A DNA stretch of 64,000 bases. Origin: Endotrypanum monterogeii. Taxonomy: Eukaryota > Euglenozoa > Kinetoplastea > Trypanosomatida > Trypanosomatidae. Position 1 is the stretch's first letter, and the number at the start of each line of letters is the position of its first letter. The notes under the pieces were generated by a model. The model searched no databases. It was not told the origin of the DNA and worked only from the letters and a program-made list of their open reading frames with translations. Location: assembly GCA_000333855.2 (NCBI GenBank), contig CM007318.1, positions 982,778 to 1,046,777 on the forward strand. The letters run 5' to 3'. Position numbers and translations under genes: made by a program. Below are positions 53,228 through 63,234 of this stretch, piece after piece.

Positions 53228-53271
<44 letters not shown>

Positions 53272-53826
53272 ATACACACAACGCCGACATCCTAGTCTGG
53301 TGATACATTGGAAGTGGGAGGGGCATATTTATCATTGCCTCGTTTTTTTTTTTTGTTCGATTCCTTGAGTCATACGGACGCTCCTTCTGCTGCGTTTTTT
53401 TTTTTTTTGCTCACCGTTTCTTTTTCCCTCTCTCCAACGCCTTGCTGACGCTGCCACTGCAGGTGTCACAAACTAGATCTTTACGTCCGTAGCTAAGGCA
53501 TCTTTGGCCCGAAACGACTCCTAACGATTTGGCGTATTGATTGGGAGGCGAAAGTAGGAATTTTGCGTTTCTTCTTTCACACAATCTTATTAATTTTTTT
53601 TTTTTTTTGAGTGAGCGAGCGCGCGCGTTGTCTTCTGAATTACTCTCTCGGAGTGTGTTTCTCTCTTTTCTTTTTTAAAAATCGTGCTTGCTGGTGAAAA
53701 GCGGGAAAACAAATCGTTCGTATAACCTCCTTCACGATCACCACCCCGGAAGTTAAAGTAATTACGCACACGCGAGCTTTGCATCGGACTTTTCTGTAAC
53801 ACAGAACAGAATTTCGTACTATTTCG

Positions 53827-53860
<34 letters not shown>

Positions 53861-53916
53861 CTCTCAGAGTCGCCATCTTCAATTCTTTGGCTCTTTAGAT
53901 TTGTAGATTGTCATGG
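50575..53916. other. 3.3-kb intergenic region
   Basis: No gene is supported. G-rich (50618-50650, 51180-51212) and poly-T or poly-A tracts (51540-51554, 52573-52584, 53343-53354, 53395-53409, 53595-53610), a long (CA)n array at 53229-53269 and a (TA)n array at 53829-53858. Near the next gene, CTCTTTAG (AG 53897-53898) and TTTGTAG (AG 53905-53906) are acceptor candidates. Confidence 0.5.
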
Positions 53917-53957
53917 ATGCCTGTTCGAAGCTTAGTACCCGTCACCGAATCTTCTAA
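53913..53957 (+). CDS. short upstream frame overlapping the carboxypeptidase start
   Basis: An ATG at 53913, four bases before the first in-frame ATG of the carboxypeptidase and in another frame, opens 14 codons ending at TAA 53955-53957. Its context (G at -3, G at +4) is stronger than that of the main ATG (T at -3, C at +4). If transcribed, ribosomes would meet it first. It may reduce translation of the main frame, or it may show that the true start or sequence differs. Confidence 0.3.
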   Translation: MDACSKLSTRHRIF

Positions 53958-56900
53958 CACGACTGCTCCACTCAAGTTGCGCGAGGCAACGCAGATCGGT
54001 TCAAAGAAAAAATTAGAGCAGCGTCACTCCCACACCACTCCCGCTTTCCCCGGCACGCCGGCAAAGGGGGAGACTGACGTGCAGGGCTTCACTTTCAACC
54101 ATCAAGGAGGAACGGATAATTCTGGGGAAAGGGCTCCTTACGGCGACTTCCCAGTCAGCTTATCCGTCGTCCCCGAGACGGGGAGGACGGATAGGTATCC
54201 GTGTGCCCTGAGCACCACTCCGGCGCACGCTCTATCCCTCACCTCACAACCCGTAGGACAGCAGGTTGTCTCGCGGGGTGGAGGCAGTTACTCACAAGAA
54301 ACAGCTTTAGCACAAAACCGGGCACCCTCTTCGCCCCTCTTTTTTACCCCGCCGAATAGCAGTGAGGTGGGCGTGGTAGCGTGTCGCTCGCCGTTGACCA
54401 ATAGTAGTACCACAGGGCAGCATTCACCTGGACATCGCCCAGTGTGGAGCGTTCAGTTAGACCGCAGCGATTGCACGTTCCAGCTCACCACCCCGCAGAC
54501 GCATCCCCTTTCGTCCTTTGCGTCGTCAGTGACGACTGCCTCGTCGTCCGGTCGTGCGCGTGTGCTCCCGATTCATTCTTCTCGGACGAGCAAAACACCG
54601 GCGCGCGGCACATTTCCACTACCTACGCCCGTCTCGTCACCACCACAAACCTCTTCGCTTTGGCGTAGTGCCCTACGACCAAGCTCGTTCCCGATCCATC
54701 GACCAGAGGCCCTGAGCAGACGCGCAAGTACTTCTGTGAGAGATCAGCAGGTGACATCTCGGGAGTCTAGTGTAGTCGGCCGACAGCTGTCACGCTCGCT
54801 GCGTCAGCGCGGGCATAAAGAGTCGCCGCTCGATTCCAGCAGTCAGAGCTTGGCGAATTCCTTTCCCAGGAGGGAGGCCAGGTCGACTGGGATGGGGCTG
54901 AGTCACAGCGGCTGCTTGAAAGAGGGGTCTCCCAAGGAAGGAAGCGCGCAGCAGTCGCCTCGCGAGGCTCATCGTCAGCCGTCTGGGTCCGCGTACAAGA
55001 ACACGATCTCATCTGTAGGTAAAGACTTCTCTCGCAAAACTTCTGAAAGTGGTGCAGGAGCGATGGCGTATGGGCCGCAGGTTGATGATGAGCATTGGGT
55101 CTTTCAGCGACCGCCAAACAACCAGCGCACTTTCTATTTTGAGGAGGATAATCTCGAGTTTTCCTCGCAGTTTGACAGCGGCAATCTGATTCAGGTGGAG
55201 CGGTTGAGCATGTTTCACTACCGCATGTACACGGCAATGGACTGTGGAAACGCGCCGTCTCAGACAAACAACCGCCAGTGGTTTCACTTTTCTGTTCGCG
55301 GAGGCGGCAAGGGTGTCGTCGTTACGATTACCTTTGTGGGTATGGCACACAGCAACATGTTTACGTATGATTGGATGCCGGTCATGGCTGTCGTGCCGAC
55401 GCGACCGCAGTACACCCGCATCCCTGGAAAGGCGGTAGTCGAGGTTTTGGAGACCATGCCAGAGACACCGGGCTACCCTCTACTGGTCTACAGGTCCGTG
55501 TCGAAGGATGACGCTGATAGCGACGGTGGTGGTTTTGATGGGGATATCAACGCCGACGGCGCTGATGCCGTCAGTAGCAGTGGTAGCCCCGGGGGGATGG
55601 CTCTGGCGATGTCGCCTGTAGCTAAGCTATCCGGGCCTGGAAGGAAGAGGAAAGGCAAGAGGAAGAGTGTTGCCATGAACCTCACCTTCAGCTTCAAAAT
55701 CGAGACAGAGACTCAAATTACTTACACGCCGCCGCAGGGTCGCCCCGACTCCTCTGCCATCTACATTGCAAGCAACCACCCTTACTCCTACGCCACGCTG
55801 CAACGCAACCTTGGGGTGTGGGAGGCCGTTGCGAAGAAAAGCAACGCGACGCACGCGAGTTTTCATGGCGCGGATCGTGAACTACTGCCCACGAGCTCCG
55901 TGCAGCGTGACGCACCAGAGCCGCAGGTTGAGGATATCCCAGCCGAGCCGTCTTGGAGCAGTGGCAGGAATAGAAGGTTCGTTGAGGGGGCAAGGAATGA
56001 CAACGATACGGCGGCGGCCGGCGGTATCTACTTTCACCGAGAGGTGTTGTGCAAGTCTCTGGAGGGGCGTGACATTACTTTACTGACGATTAGCGATTAT
56101 AGTCAGATGATAGAGGAGCAAGCCCCCCTTATTTCCGAGGAGGATGGCCTTCCCTACTCCTCGGCTCTAGGTCACACCGACCGACCGTACTGCTTTTCGA
56201 ACAAGCAATATGTTGTGCTGACAGCTCGCGTGCATCCAGGCGAGTGTCCCGGCAGTCATCTCATGCACGGTTGCATTGATTTCCTCATGAACCCCACAGA
56301 CAGCTGTGCGGTGGCGCTGCGAAATAACTTTGTATTCTGCATCGTTCCGATGCTCAATCCTGACGGTGTAGCCCGTGGCCACAGTCGTGTTGACGCAGGC
56401 GGGGTCGACCTGAACCGCATGTACAGAAACCCGTCGTTTAAGCGGCACCCCGCGCCGTACGCAGTTCTTTCCCTTCTCAGATCACTAAGCAGCCGTGTAC
56501 TGCTTTTCATCGACATGCATGCTCACGCCAACAAACGGGGAACGTTCTTCTATGGTAACGGCATGGATGGGCCGAGGCAGGTGGAGAATCTGCTGTACGC
56601 AAAGCTTGTTTCCCTCAACACACCTTACTTAGATTTTCGCAGCTGTAATTTCTCAGAGGCAAACATGTTCGCTGTCGGCAAGTCTGGCAAGCGCAAGGAC
56701 TCCTCAAGCCGCGTGGTGGCCTTTACCGACTTTGGTATTCTACACAGCTACACCATGGAAACTTCGCATGTGATGGCTGACGCGCTTAATCCGATTGTCC
56801 CGCTGGCGAGTCACAGTGCGGAATTCGTTGGCAACTCCCTGGCGACCCCACCACCTCTCATGCATACACCGTTAACATTTCGTGACACCGGCCGCGCGAT

Positions 56901-57330
56901 GCTGCTCGCACTGCTGGATCTCAAAGGTCTGAACCCCAAAAAGTCGGCTTCCCTTCACCCAGTTTCACTCCATCCGTGGGCTTTCCATGTGGCTGCAACG
57001 ACAGCTGCAAATCGAGTCGGCGGAGATGCTTTTCGAGCAATCCTTCAAGACCCACGGCAAGGAGGTGCAGTTGTCGGCGAGCGACTCTGGAAATGCTCAA
57101 CTCGTGGCTATCATGAGGAGCATCACAGCGGAGGAATATCCAGAGAAGATTACCTTAAAAAATCCGCGGCTTTTGCCGCGCACCACCTTCAGTGGGGTGC
57201 GCAGCTTTCTGCCACTGGAGACGGCAACGGTGCTACTGCTGCAAACGGCGCCGACAGGGCCACCGCGCTCGTTACTCTACAGTGGTGGTACTGGCATAGC
57301 GAACAGCGCTGCCGCTGCCTGCTACACTAG
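53917..57330 (+). CDS. cytosolic carboxypeptidase (M14 family, AGBL/CCP-like)
   Basis: A zinc carboxypeptidase of the CCP/Nna1 type, enzymes that trim glutamates from tubulin tails. The first ~380 residues are disordered and Ser/Pro-rich. The CCP N-domain follows (YFEEDNLEFSSQFDSGNL, then VERLSMFHYRMYTAMDCGN), interrupted by a Gly/Asp-rich loop near 530-580. The catalytic domain has HPGE (zinc ligands His 773 and Glu 776), NPDGVARGHSR, DLNRMYRNPS, DMHAH (third ligand His 868) and YTMETSH (catalytic Glu 948). The uninterrupted frame ends at 57330, but its last ~120 residues look out of frame. The +1 frame from ~56944 to 57481 has proper codon use, so the real C-terminus is probably there. The in-frame start is fixed by a TAG at 53896. 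Deglutamylase activity is inferred from the family. Confidence 0.9.
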   Translation: MPVRSLVPVTESSNTTAPLKLREATQIGSKKKLEQRHSHTTPAFPGTPAKGETDVQGFTFNHQGGTDNSGERAPYGDFPVSLSVVPETGRTDRYPCALSTTPAHALSLTSQPVGQQVVSRGGGSYSQETALAQNRAPSSPLFFTPPNSSEVGVVACRSPLTNSSTTGQHSPGHRPVWSVQLDRSDCTFQLTTPQTHPLSSFASSVTTASSSGRARVLPIHSSRTSKTPARGTFPLPTPVSSPPQTSSLWRSALRPSSFPIHRPEALSRRASTSVRDQQVTSRESSVVGRQLSRSLRQRGHKESPLDSSSQSLANSFPRREARSTGMGLSHSGCLKEGSPKEGSAQQSPREAHRQPSGSAYKNTISSVGKDFSRKTSESGAGAMAYGPQVDDEHWVFQRPPNNQRTFYFEEDNLEFSSQFDSGNLIQVERLSMFHYRMYTAMDCGNAPSQTNNRQWFHFSVRGGGKGVVVTITFVGMAHSNMFTYDWMPVMAVVPTRPQYTRIPGKAVVEVLETMPETPGYPLLVYRSVSKDDADSDGGGFDGDINADGADAVSSSGSPGGMALAMSPVAKLSGPGRKRKGKRKSVAMNLTFSFKIETETQITYTPPQGRPDSSAIYIASNHPYSYATLQRNLGVWEAVAKKSNATHASFHGADRELLPTSSVQRDAPEPQVEDIPAEPSWSSGRNRRFVEGARNDNDTAAAGGIYFHREVLCKSLEGRDITLLTISDYSQMIEEQAPLISEEDGLPYSSALGHTDRPYCFSNKQYVVLTARVHPGECPGSHLMHGCIDFLMNPTDSCAVALRNNFVFCIVPMLNPDGVARGHSRVDAGGVDLNRMYRNPSFKRHPAPYAVLSLLRSLSSRVLLFIDMHAHANKRGTFFYGNGMDGPRQVENLLYAKLVSLNTPYLDFRSCNFSEANMFAVGKSGKRKDSSSRVVAFTDFGILHSYTMETSHVMADALNPIVPLASHSAEFVGNSLATPPPLMHTPLTFRDTGRAMLLALLDLKGLNPKKSASLHPVSLHPWAFHVAATTAANRVGGDAFRAILQDPRQGGAVVGERLWKCSTRGYHEEHHSGGISREDYLKKSAAFAAHHLQWGAQLSATGDGNGATAANGADRATALVTLQWWYWHSEQRCRCLLH

Positions 57331-57481
57331 TGGCAAAGGCGGCTTCACCACCCTACGTCGCAGCGATACACTCAGCTCAGGCGGTAACATAGGGTCGACC
57401 GCGATACCGCCTGTGGTGATCGCAGCGCGCTGCCGCTCGAGGCCTACCATGCTGTCCGACGACACAATAGTAGAGACATAG
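56933..57481 (+). pseudogene. frame-shifted C-terminal part of the carboxypeptidase
   Basis: This frame is open from just after a TGA (56930-56932) to a TAG at 57479-57481. From about 57000 it shows GC-rich third positions and normal protein composition (QLQIESAEMLFEQSF, LPRTTFSGVRSFLPLETATV). The overlapping 53917 frame becomes Gly/His/Trp-rich and shadow-like there. The switch falls at or just after CCCCAAAAAG (56934-56943); one surplus base there would explain it. It is most likely a sequencing indel, less likely a real frameshift. Confidence 0.6.
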
Positions 57482-58443
57482 CTGTGTTTTCTCTCCAATC
57501 TTCATACATGGCCCTCACACTTCACGGCACCATACGTGGACTGCCACTAAGCTACTCAACAACAACAACAAAAAAAAGGCATCAGATCTTTCTTTTCTGT
57601 TTCTGCCGTTGGACTCTTTAGCATCTTCGTAATACGAGAGTCTTGCCTCACTGGGGGTCGGACAACAGCATGTAGGGGAGGGGGGCAGCGCAGATCTGTT
57701 TTTTTTTTTTTCGTGTATGCGTCTGTGTCAACTGTATTCGCCCGTTTAGCGTGCGGTCCTGACACAGCTCAGCGGCGGAATCTCGTTTTTTTCTTTGAAT
57801 CCGAGTTTTTTTTCACTATTTTGTTCTCCGCTCCATTTTTTTTCTTTTGTCTTCCGCGAAACAGATTCTGTTTCTGTTTTTTTTTTTTTTCCATGTCCGC
57901 GCGGAAGAGGGGATGGGTGGGGGCGTGAATGAATGGACGAACTCCACGGAGGTGTAGGCCAGACTGAGTTTGTGTTGGAACGGAAGTTTTTTTTTTCACC
58001 AACGGTGTTATGTACATCTTTAGCCTCCAGTTTCTTTTATTGGCTGATTTTCTTTTCTTCACGCATCATCTTTCTGAACTCGCGTCTCTTTTAAGAGCAG
58101 CACGTAAACAGAACACACTCTCTCCCATCCCCACGTGAGGGTGTCTGTGAGCATTTCCATTTTAAAATTATTTGGTAGATGAGCGGCACGAAACGACGAT
58201 CAGAGGTTTTTCCAACTTCGGATGTGTAAACGCAGTGCTGGACGTGTAATAAAGGTGACAATAAGCCTCCCCACTCACATGCGCCTACAGACACACACAC
58301 ACACACACACACACAAGCTCGAAGAGAAAACTGTGTGTCGGTAGATATCTGTAGCATTTTCCAACGTATGCTGCTTAGGTGTTACGATGGTTGGGTTTCT
58401 TGCCTTTTGTTCCTCCCTTCCATACAACCGTATCTTTTGTTTG

Positions 58444-58485
<42 letters not shown>

Positions 58486-58738
58486 TGTTTAGTTGTTCAT
58501 GTAAAAAAAAGTTTGTTCGCATGTGGTTTGTCTACAAGCGTGGAAACAAAAAGAATTTCTTTTTTCGCTGTGGCTTATTTTTCTTCTGGTCTGTTCTTTG
58601 TCTTAGGTGCCTTGATGTAGTTCCCCCCTGCTGCTTCCTATTCACCCCTTTCTCTACAGTGCTGCGGTAGTTCCTGAGTTTTTTTTTTTTTGCCTCATCA
58701 CGCGCTGTGTTTATGCTTCTGAAATAATTAGTTAAATA

Positions 58739-58784
58739 AATATATCTCATATATATATATATATATATATATATGAGATATATT
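58739..58784. repeat. 46-bp perfect palindrome around a TA array
   Basis: The arms AATATATCTCAT and ATGAGATATATT are exact reverse complements flanking a pure TA core. Unlike a plain microsatellite, the arms contain C and G in matching positions, so the whole block can fold into one long hairpin or cruciform. Confidence 0.9.
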
Positions 58785-59798
58785 CACAAGTAGGGGAGGG
58801 AAAGGGGGGGGATGTCTCTGTACGTTGTCGTGTAATTTGGTGTATTCATGACAAAGTTTCTCTCTTTTTTTTGTGAATATTTATGTCTCCTCCCTCCCCC
58901 CTCCCCTCCTCCTTCCACAGCGCGGCGTTTTTATTTACCGGGGCACATGAAGAGACTTCTATATCCCTTTCCACGGATCGTACTTGCTGGCCTTTTCCCA
59001 ATCCCTTCCCAAGGCAAACAAAAAACAATGTATATACATATACATATATATCATAGTCTTAACTGTGTGCCTGCGTCGCTTTTTTATTATTATCTGGTGT
59101 GTTGTATGTTGGATTGAAACCCTCGGCGATGAGGACGCGCAGTTTAGGGAGGCAGGGGTAGATGATGGTATTCTGAAATATATCAGGGATTATTAAAAAA
59201 AAAAAATGATGGGCTTCTGAAGGGTAAGCTCTAGCTTGATACAGCTTAACTGATGGTTGACTTTTCTATCCCACCATTGAATGGGAAGAGGGTTACATGA
59301 AACTGTAAGTCGAGGGTAGTCACTGAGGAATGAGTAGAGCACCTCGCTGCCTTCAACAGACCGAAGTCTATTGCATCTTCTCATGTCTCGTACTTCACAT
59401 GTTTTTTTTTTTTGTTCATGCTCTTCTACTCTCTTGTCTTCATTGTTCTTTCCGAAAAAAATTAAATTCCTGGCATCCTCAATGTTCTGTGTCTTGATGC
59501 GTGTACGTTTGATTTCACTTTTTTTTTTTGTGTGCGCTTTTTTTTTGTTTCCGAGAGAGAAATCACATCGCTCTAGATTTTTCCCCTCTCCCCCTTTCCA
59601 GAGGAGAGGTTATAAGCTACAAGAGGAACCATTACATACGCAGCAGTGTGCAATCAAAAAAAAAAATCAAGTTTATCTTCGAGCAGAACGTGCTTGGCAT
59701 TTACACCCTTGCCTTCAGTTCTCCTTGCTAATCACACGCGTGATCACACGCGTCCACATACGATATTTTCTCTAATTCCTTTTGTACACCTTGAGGGC

Positions 59799-59821
59799 CT
59801 TTTTTCTCTTTTTTTTTACAG
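59799..59821 (+). promoter_or_regulatory. polypyrimidine tract and AG acceptor abutting the PKAR ATG
   Basis: An almost unbroken T/C tract (59799-59817) followed by ACAG. Its AG (59820-59821) directly precedes the ATG. Used as a trans-splice acceptor, it would leave no 5' UTR besides the spliced leader itself. Confidence 0.5.
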
Positions 59822-61678
59822 ATGTCTGCTTTTGACAAGTACGCGGCGCAGCTCGTGAGCGATATCGGTGATGTTGTGCCGATGAGGGTTCGCAGAAAAA
59901 TCCTGGAGAATGTAAACGCGGCCATTGATATTTATCAGCATCTGGTTGATTTGACGGCCAGTCAAGATTCCAAGGGAGTCGAGGGTGCCGACAAGAAAAA
60001 GCCACGCGTGCCCAAAACCAAAAACGTGCGACATCGTCGAGCCAATGTAGCGCCACTCTTTCCGACAACGCTGAACGAATCTTCTTCCGCCGCAGCGACA
60101 ACGAACGAAGAGAAAAACAAAAAGATGTTGGATGCAAGACCCTCTCGCGAGAACAGCCGCGGCGTCGGCTTAAACGGTGGCTTGGAGGCCTCTGCCGTTT
60201 CCACTCCTCTACCCACGAGTGCCAGGTCGGCGCTCTCCACGCGTAAGAAGGTGTCTGTGGGCGCCCGTCGGTACGTGGTGCAGATCCAAGACATCGATTT
60301 TGACTTTGCGGAGGTAGTAAGGAGGCAACTTCAAAATTTGGAAAGCAGTGCGTCACACGCAGAGTATTCGATGACGGGTACGAAGCTGCCTTTGGAGGAG
60401 GGCAAGTCGCCATCCAGCAGCGTGGGTAAGCGCCTTCTGCCGCCTCCTTTGGACCACTCCACGGTGGATAATTCAAAGCAGAATAACTCAGGGACTAATG
60501 GCATGGCCAAACCGATACCCAGATCTTTGAACGATACGGGTTCCTACCAGGAGACATTTGCCGACTTCAAATTCGGTCGTCAGCGAGCTGGGATCGGGAA
60601 AAGCTCCACATCGTCAAACGACTCTCAGGCTACAAAAGAAAGGGAGGTCTTTATCGATGACCACGAGGATGAGCGACGTCGAAATTTCCAGAAGAAGCGC
60701 CCAAGCCGAACAGGAATATCAGATTCTTCGCTCGATATCGATGAAGCACGTATTGCCAACTTTCCCACGACACCGAAATCACAGGAAAAGTTAAAAACGA
60801 TTTCTCGCGTACTCGTGCGTCATTTTCTCTTCTCCACGTTGGACGACGTCGATATTGCGACGTTTGCATCCATTATGGACATGGAAGAGTTCAAGGCGGG
60901 CACGCAAATATTGGAGAAAGGTAACCCGAACGACACCTTCTTCATTGTGCTCGATGGTGAGGCGGAGACGACTATGGTCAACGAGGACGGTGTTGAAGTG
61001 CTGGTACCTCTCGTACGTGGCTCCACGATTGGTGACCTGGGATTGATGTACGAGGTATCGAATACTGCCTCCGTGGTGGCGCGTGCTTGGGTTCAGTGTG
61101 CCTCACTGGAGCGCCACACCTACAAGATGATCACCTCGCGCGCGATGGAGAAAAAACACTCCAAGTACATCGATTTTCTCTCATCGCTCTCGTTGTTTGC
61201 GGAACTCTCTCCGCAGGATGTGAGTCGCGTTGCTGAATACCTCAAAGAGGACGTCTACGTGAAGGGGCAGAGAATAATCGCTGCCGGCGAGCCAAGTCAT
61301 TGGTTCCACATCGTCATAGAGGGTACTTTGAGCGTCATGGTGCATGATGATAAGAGTGGGAATATGAAGGAGGTGACCCTGTTGCGCCGCGGCGACTGCG
61401 CTGGCCACATTGAGTTCATCTATCACCATCTTCCTGTCGCTGATGTAGTGGTCGTTAGCGCAGCGGTGAAGACGGCAAAACTAAGCCGCCGCTCCTTCGA
61501 CCTCATTCCCACGAAAGCCCGCGAGCGGCTGATCAAGTGCGTACAGGAAGAGGAGACGTACACTCCGTATCACCAGCGCATGTCCAGTGCTACACCACCA
61601 CCTCCAGACCGGACGCCACCGTTTGACGCTCCACCGATTCACTTAGTGGAGGCGCTGCGCCCTCTCGAGAGGTCGTAG
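59822..61678 (+). CDS. PKAR: protein kinase A regulatory subunit-like protein (two CNB domains)
   Basis: A 618-residue PKA regulatory subunit. After a ~290-residue N-terminal part without the classical docking domain comes a possible inhibitor site, KKRPSRTGIS (about 291-300). Then HFLFSTLDD begins cyclic-nucleotide-binding domain A, with FFIVLDGEAE and the phosphate-binding cassette IGDLGLMYEVSNTAS (403-417). Domain B has GEPSHWFHIVIEGTLSV and cassette AGHIEFIYHHLPVADV (527-542). The Glu and Arg that hold the cAMP ribose-phosphate are replaced (Asp 405 and Asn 414 in A; His 529 and Val in B), so cAMP binding is unlikely. As I recall, trypanosome PKAR responds to nucleosides instead, and Leishmania has at least two regulatory subunits. 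The long N-terminal part may point to the cortical, longer type (inference). The ATG at 59822 follows the splice AG directly. Confidence 0.88.
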   Translation: MSAFDKYAAQLVSDIGDVVPMRVRRKILENVNAAIDIYQHLVDLTASQDSKGVEGADKKKPRVPKTKNVRHRRANVAPLFPTTLNESSSAAATTNEEKNKKMLDARPSRENSRGVGLNGGLEASAVSTPLPTSARSALSTRKKVSVGARRYVVQIQDIDFDFAEVVRRQLQNLESSASHAEYSMTGTKLPLEEGKSPSSSVGKRLLPPPLDHSTVDNSKQNNSGTNGMAKPIPRSLNDTGSYQETFADFKFGRQRAGIGKSSTSSNDSQATKEREVFIDDHEDERRRNFQKKRPSRTGISDSSLDIDEARIANFPTTPKSQEKLKTISRVLVRHFLFSTLDDVDIATFASIMDMEEFKAGTQILEKGNPNDTFFIVLDGEAETTMVNEDGVEVLVPLVRGSTIGDLGLMYEVSNTASVVARAWVQCASLERHTYKMITSRAMEKKHSKYIDFLSSLSLFAELSPQDVSRVAEYLKEDVYVKGQRIIAAGEPSHWFHIVIEGTLSVMVHDDKSGNMKEVTLLRRGDCAGHIEFIYHHLPVADVVVVSAAVKTAKLSRRSFDLIPTKARERLIKCVQEEETYTPYHQRMSSATPPPPDRTPPFDAPPIHLVEALRPLERS

Positions 61679-62198
61679 CCAACGGAAGGTGGTGGAAAGC
61701 TCCCTCTTGGCCACTCCGATCACTGTGGACCGCACAAGACTGTACGCATCTCCGACTAGCAGCGAAAGAAGGAGGGCACACGCGTAAAGTATTCCTGAAA
61801 TGTTTTTTTTTTCCAAAGTGATGATTTTGATGTAAAACGATCGTCTTGCCAACTCTTTCCTGTTCTTTACGGCCCTCCTTTTTCCTTCGCGCTCCTTTGC
61901 CATCAAAGGCGGTTTCATTTTTTGTTGCTTTGCATGTTGATTTTATTTCATTTTAGCTTTTTTGAGTTTATTATTTATATTATTTCACTCATCACAAAAG
62001 GTGTAACCCTTCTTGTGACGTATTCCTCCGCATGTTGCTCAGTGGATCATGCGGTGGCTGGAATAAAATATATATATGTATACTCACAATGCGCTCCTGC
62101 AGGAATTTTGTTTTATATCCGCAACGTCCGGAGCTGAGCCGAGTACATGGGAAAGGCGCGGGCAGTAGGGGCAGGCGTATACCAAGGATCTGTATATA

Positions 62199-62233
<35 letters not shown>

Positions 62234-63234
62234 TGGACAAGTGTAGTGTCTACCGGTAGGAAACTGTTTTGTTGCCTCAGTGACGCTCTGCGCCATACTG
62301 ATTTTATTTGTGCTTTGGCGTCAATGATATGAGCCTGGGCGCATGAGAGCAGCGCGCAGCACTGCTTTGCTTTGATCTTACCAACCTTTTTATTTCTCCT
62401 GTCTATCATATTAACAGGACTGAGAGCTTGTCGTCGTCACCTCTACCCTTTTATCCTCCTATCACACCTGCCGTTGCCCCGCTGTGGACTCTTCAATCGA
62501 TGTTTATAGTTACAGCTGCCACTACTCGCGTGGTATCTTTTTTTTTTGTTCCCAATATGTCGATATGCTTCTGTACGATCTTTCTTCCTGCTTGTTCTTC
62601 TTTCCCCTTCCCTCCCTTCCCTCCCTTCCCTTCCCTTCCCTTCCCTTCCCCCCTTCCGATGCTGGCTCACATACTGACAGATACATGCATGGAGCTGTGC
62701 ACCCCTTTCACCTCCCCTCCCCTCCCCCTCCCCCTCCCCCTCCACACACACCAATAAATATCTTTTTAATTTTTACGTGTGAGGAGGCCGTTGAATTTTG
62801 ATGCTGACGTCAACTATTCCCACCGCTCACAGAGGAGGGGAAAGAGGAGAAAAAAAGAATACTTGTTTTTTTGATCTCGTCCAACTTCTCTTGAACTTTC
62901 ATTCTATTATTGGGGCTGTTTCTATTCGCCTGCGCCGGGTCGGTCGGCCTCCTCGTCTTTCCTTTCTCCCCCTGTACACTTAGTCACACGCACACATACC
63001 GTAAGGGAATAAGTCTTCGATGTCCTCCCGACCTCTCCATTTCCGCTTGTTTCGGGGGGAATCAACGGCTTATCGAATTCGTTTCTGTTTTCATGCCTAC
63101 ATCGCCCCCCCCTTTTCCTTCTGTCAGTTATGAAGATGGTGGACAATGCTGCATTGGCAGGGGGGGGTAGGCTCCAGAACGTGTTCAGTCCTGGTTCTGT
63201 AAAGAAATATCACACAGTCATGTTTCTCCTCACT
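61679..63234. other. intergenic spacer with G/C-skewed tracts
   Basis: No gene is seen. (GT)n at 62202-62231; a C/T-only stretch at 62600-62656 built of CCCTT/CCTTC units; and CCCCT units at 62713-62743 whose minus strand is GGGGA-type and can form a G-quadruplex. Confidence 0.55.

Larger units (their letters stand above)
57482..59821. other. 2.3-kb intergenic region
   Basis: No gene is supported. Poly-T runs (57699-57710, 57878-57890, 57984-57996), (CA)n at 58290-58314, (TA)n at 58446-58482, a 46-bp palindrome at 58739-58784 and poly-T near 59402-59414 and 59519-59529. Confidence 0.55.

Noticed and set aside
53229..53269. regularly repeated array considered as a CRISPR-like or satellite array
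   Set aside because: It is a simple (CA)n microsatellite, like several others in this eukaryotic window. No spacer-repeat structure exists.
53350..53370. tRNA B-box-like word GTTCGATTC
   Set aside because: No A box at the right distance and no acceptor-stem pairing in the flanking T-rich sequence.
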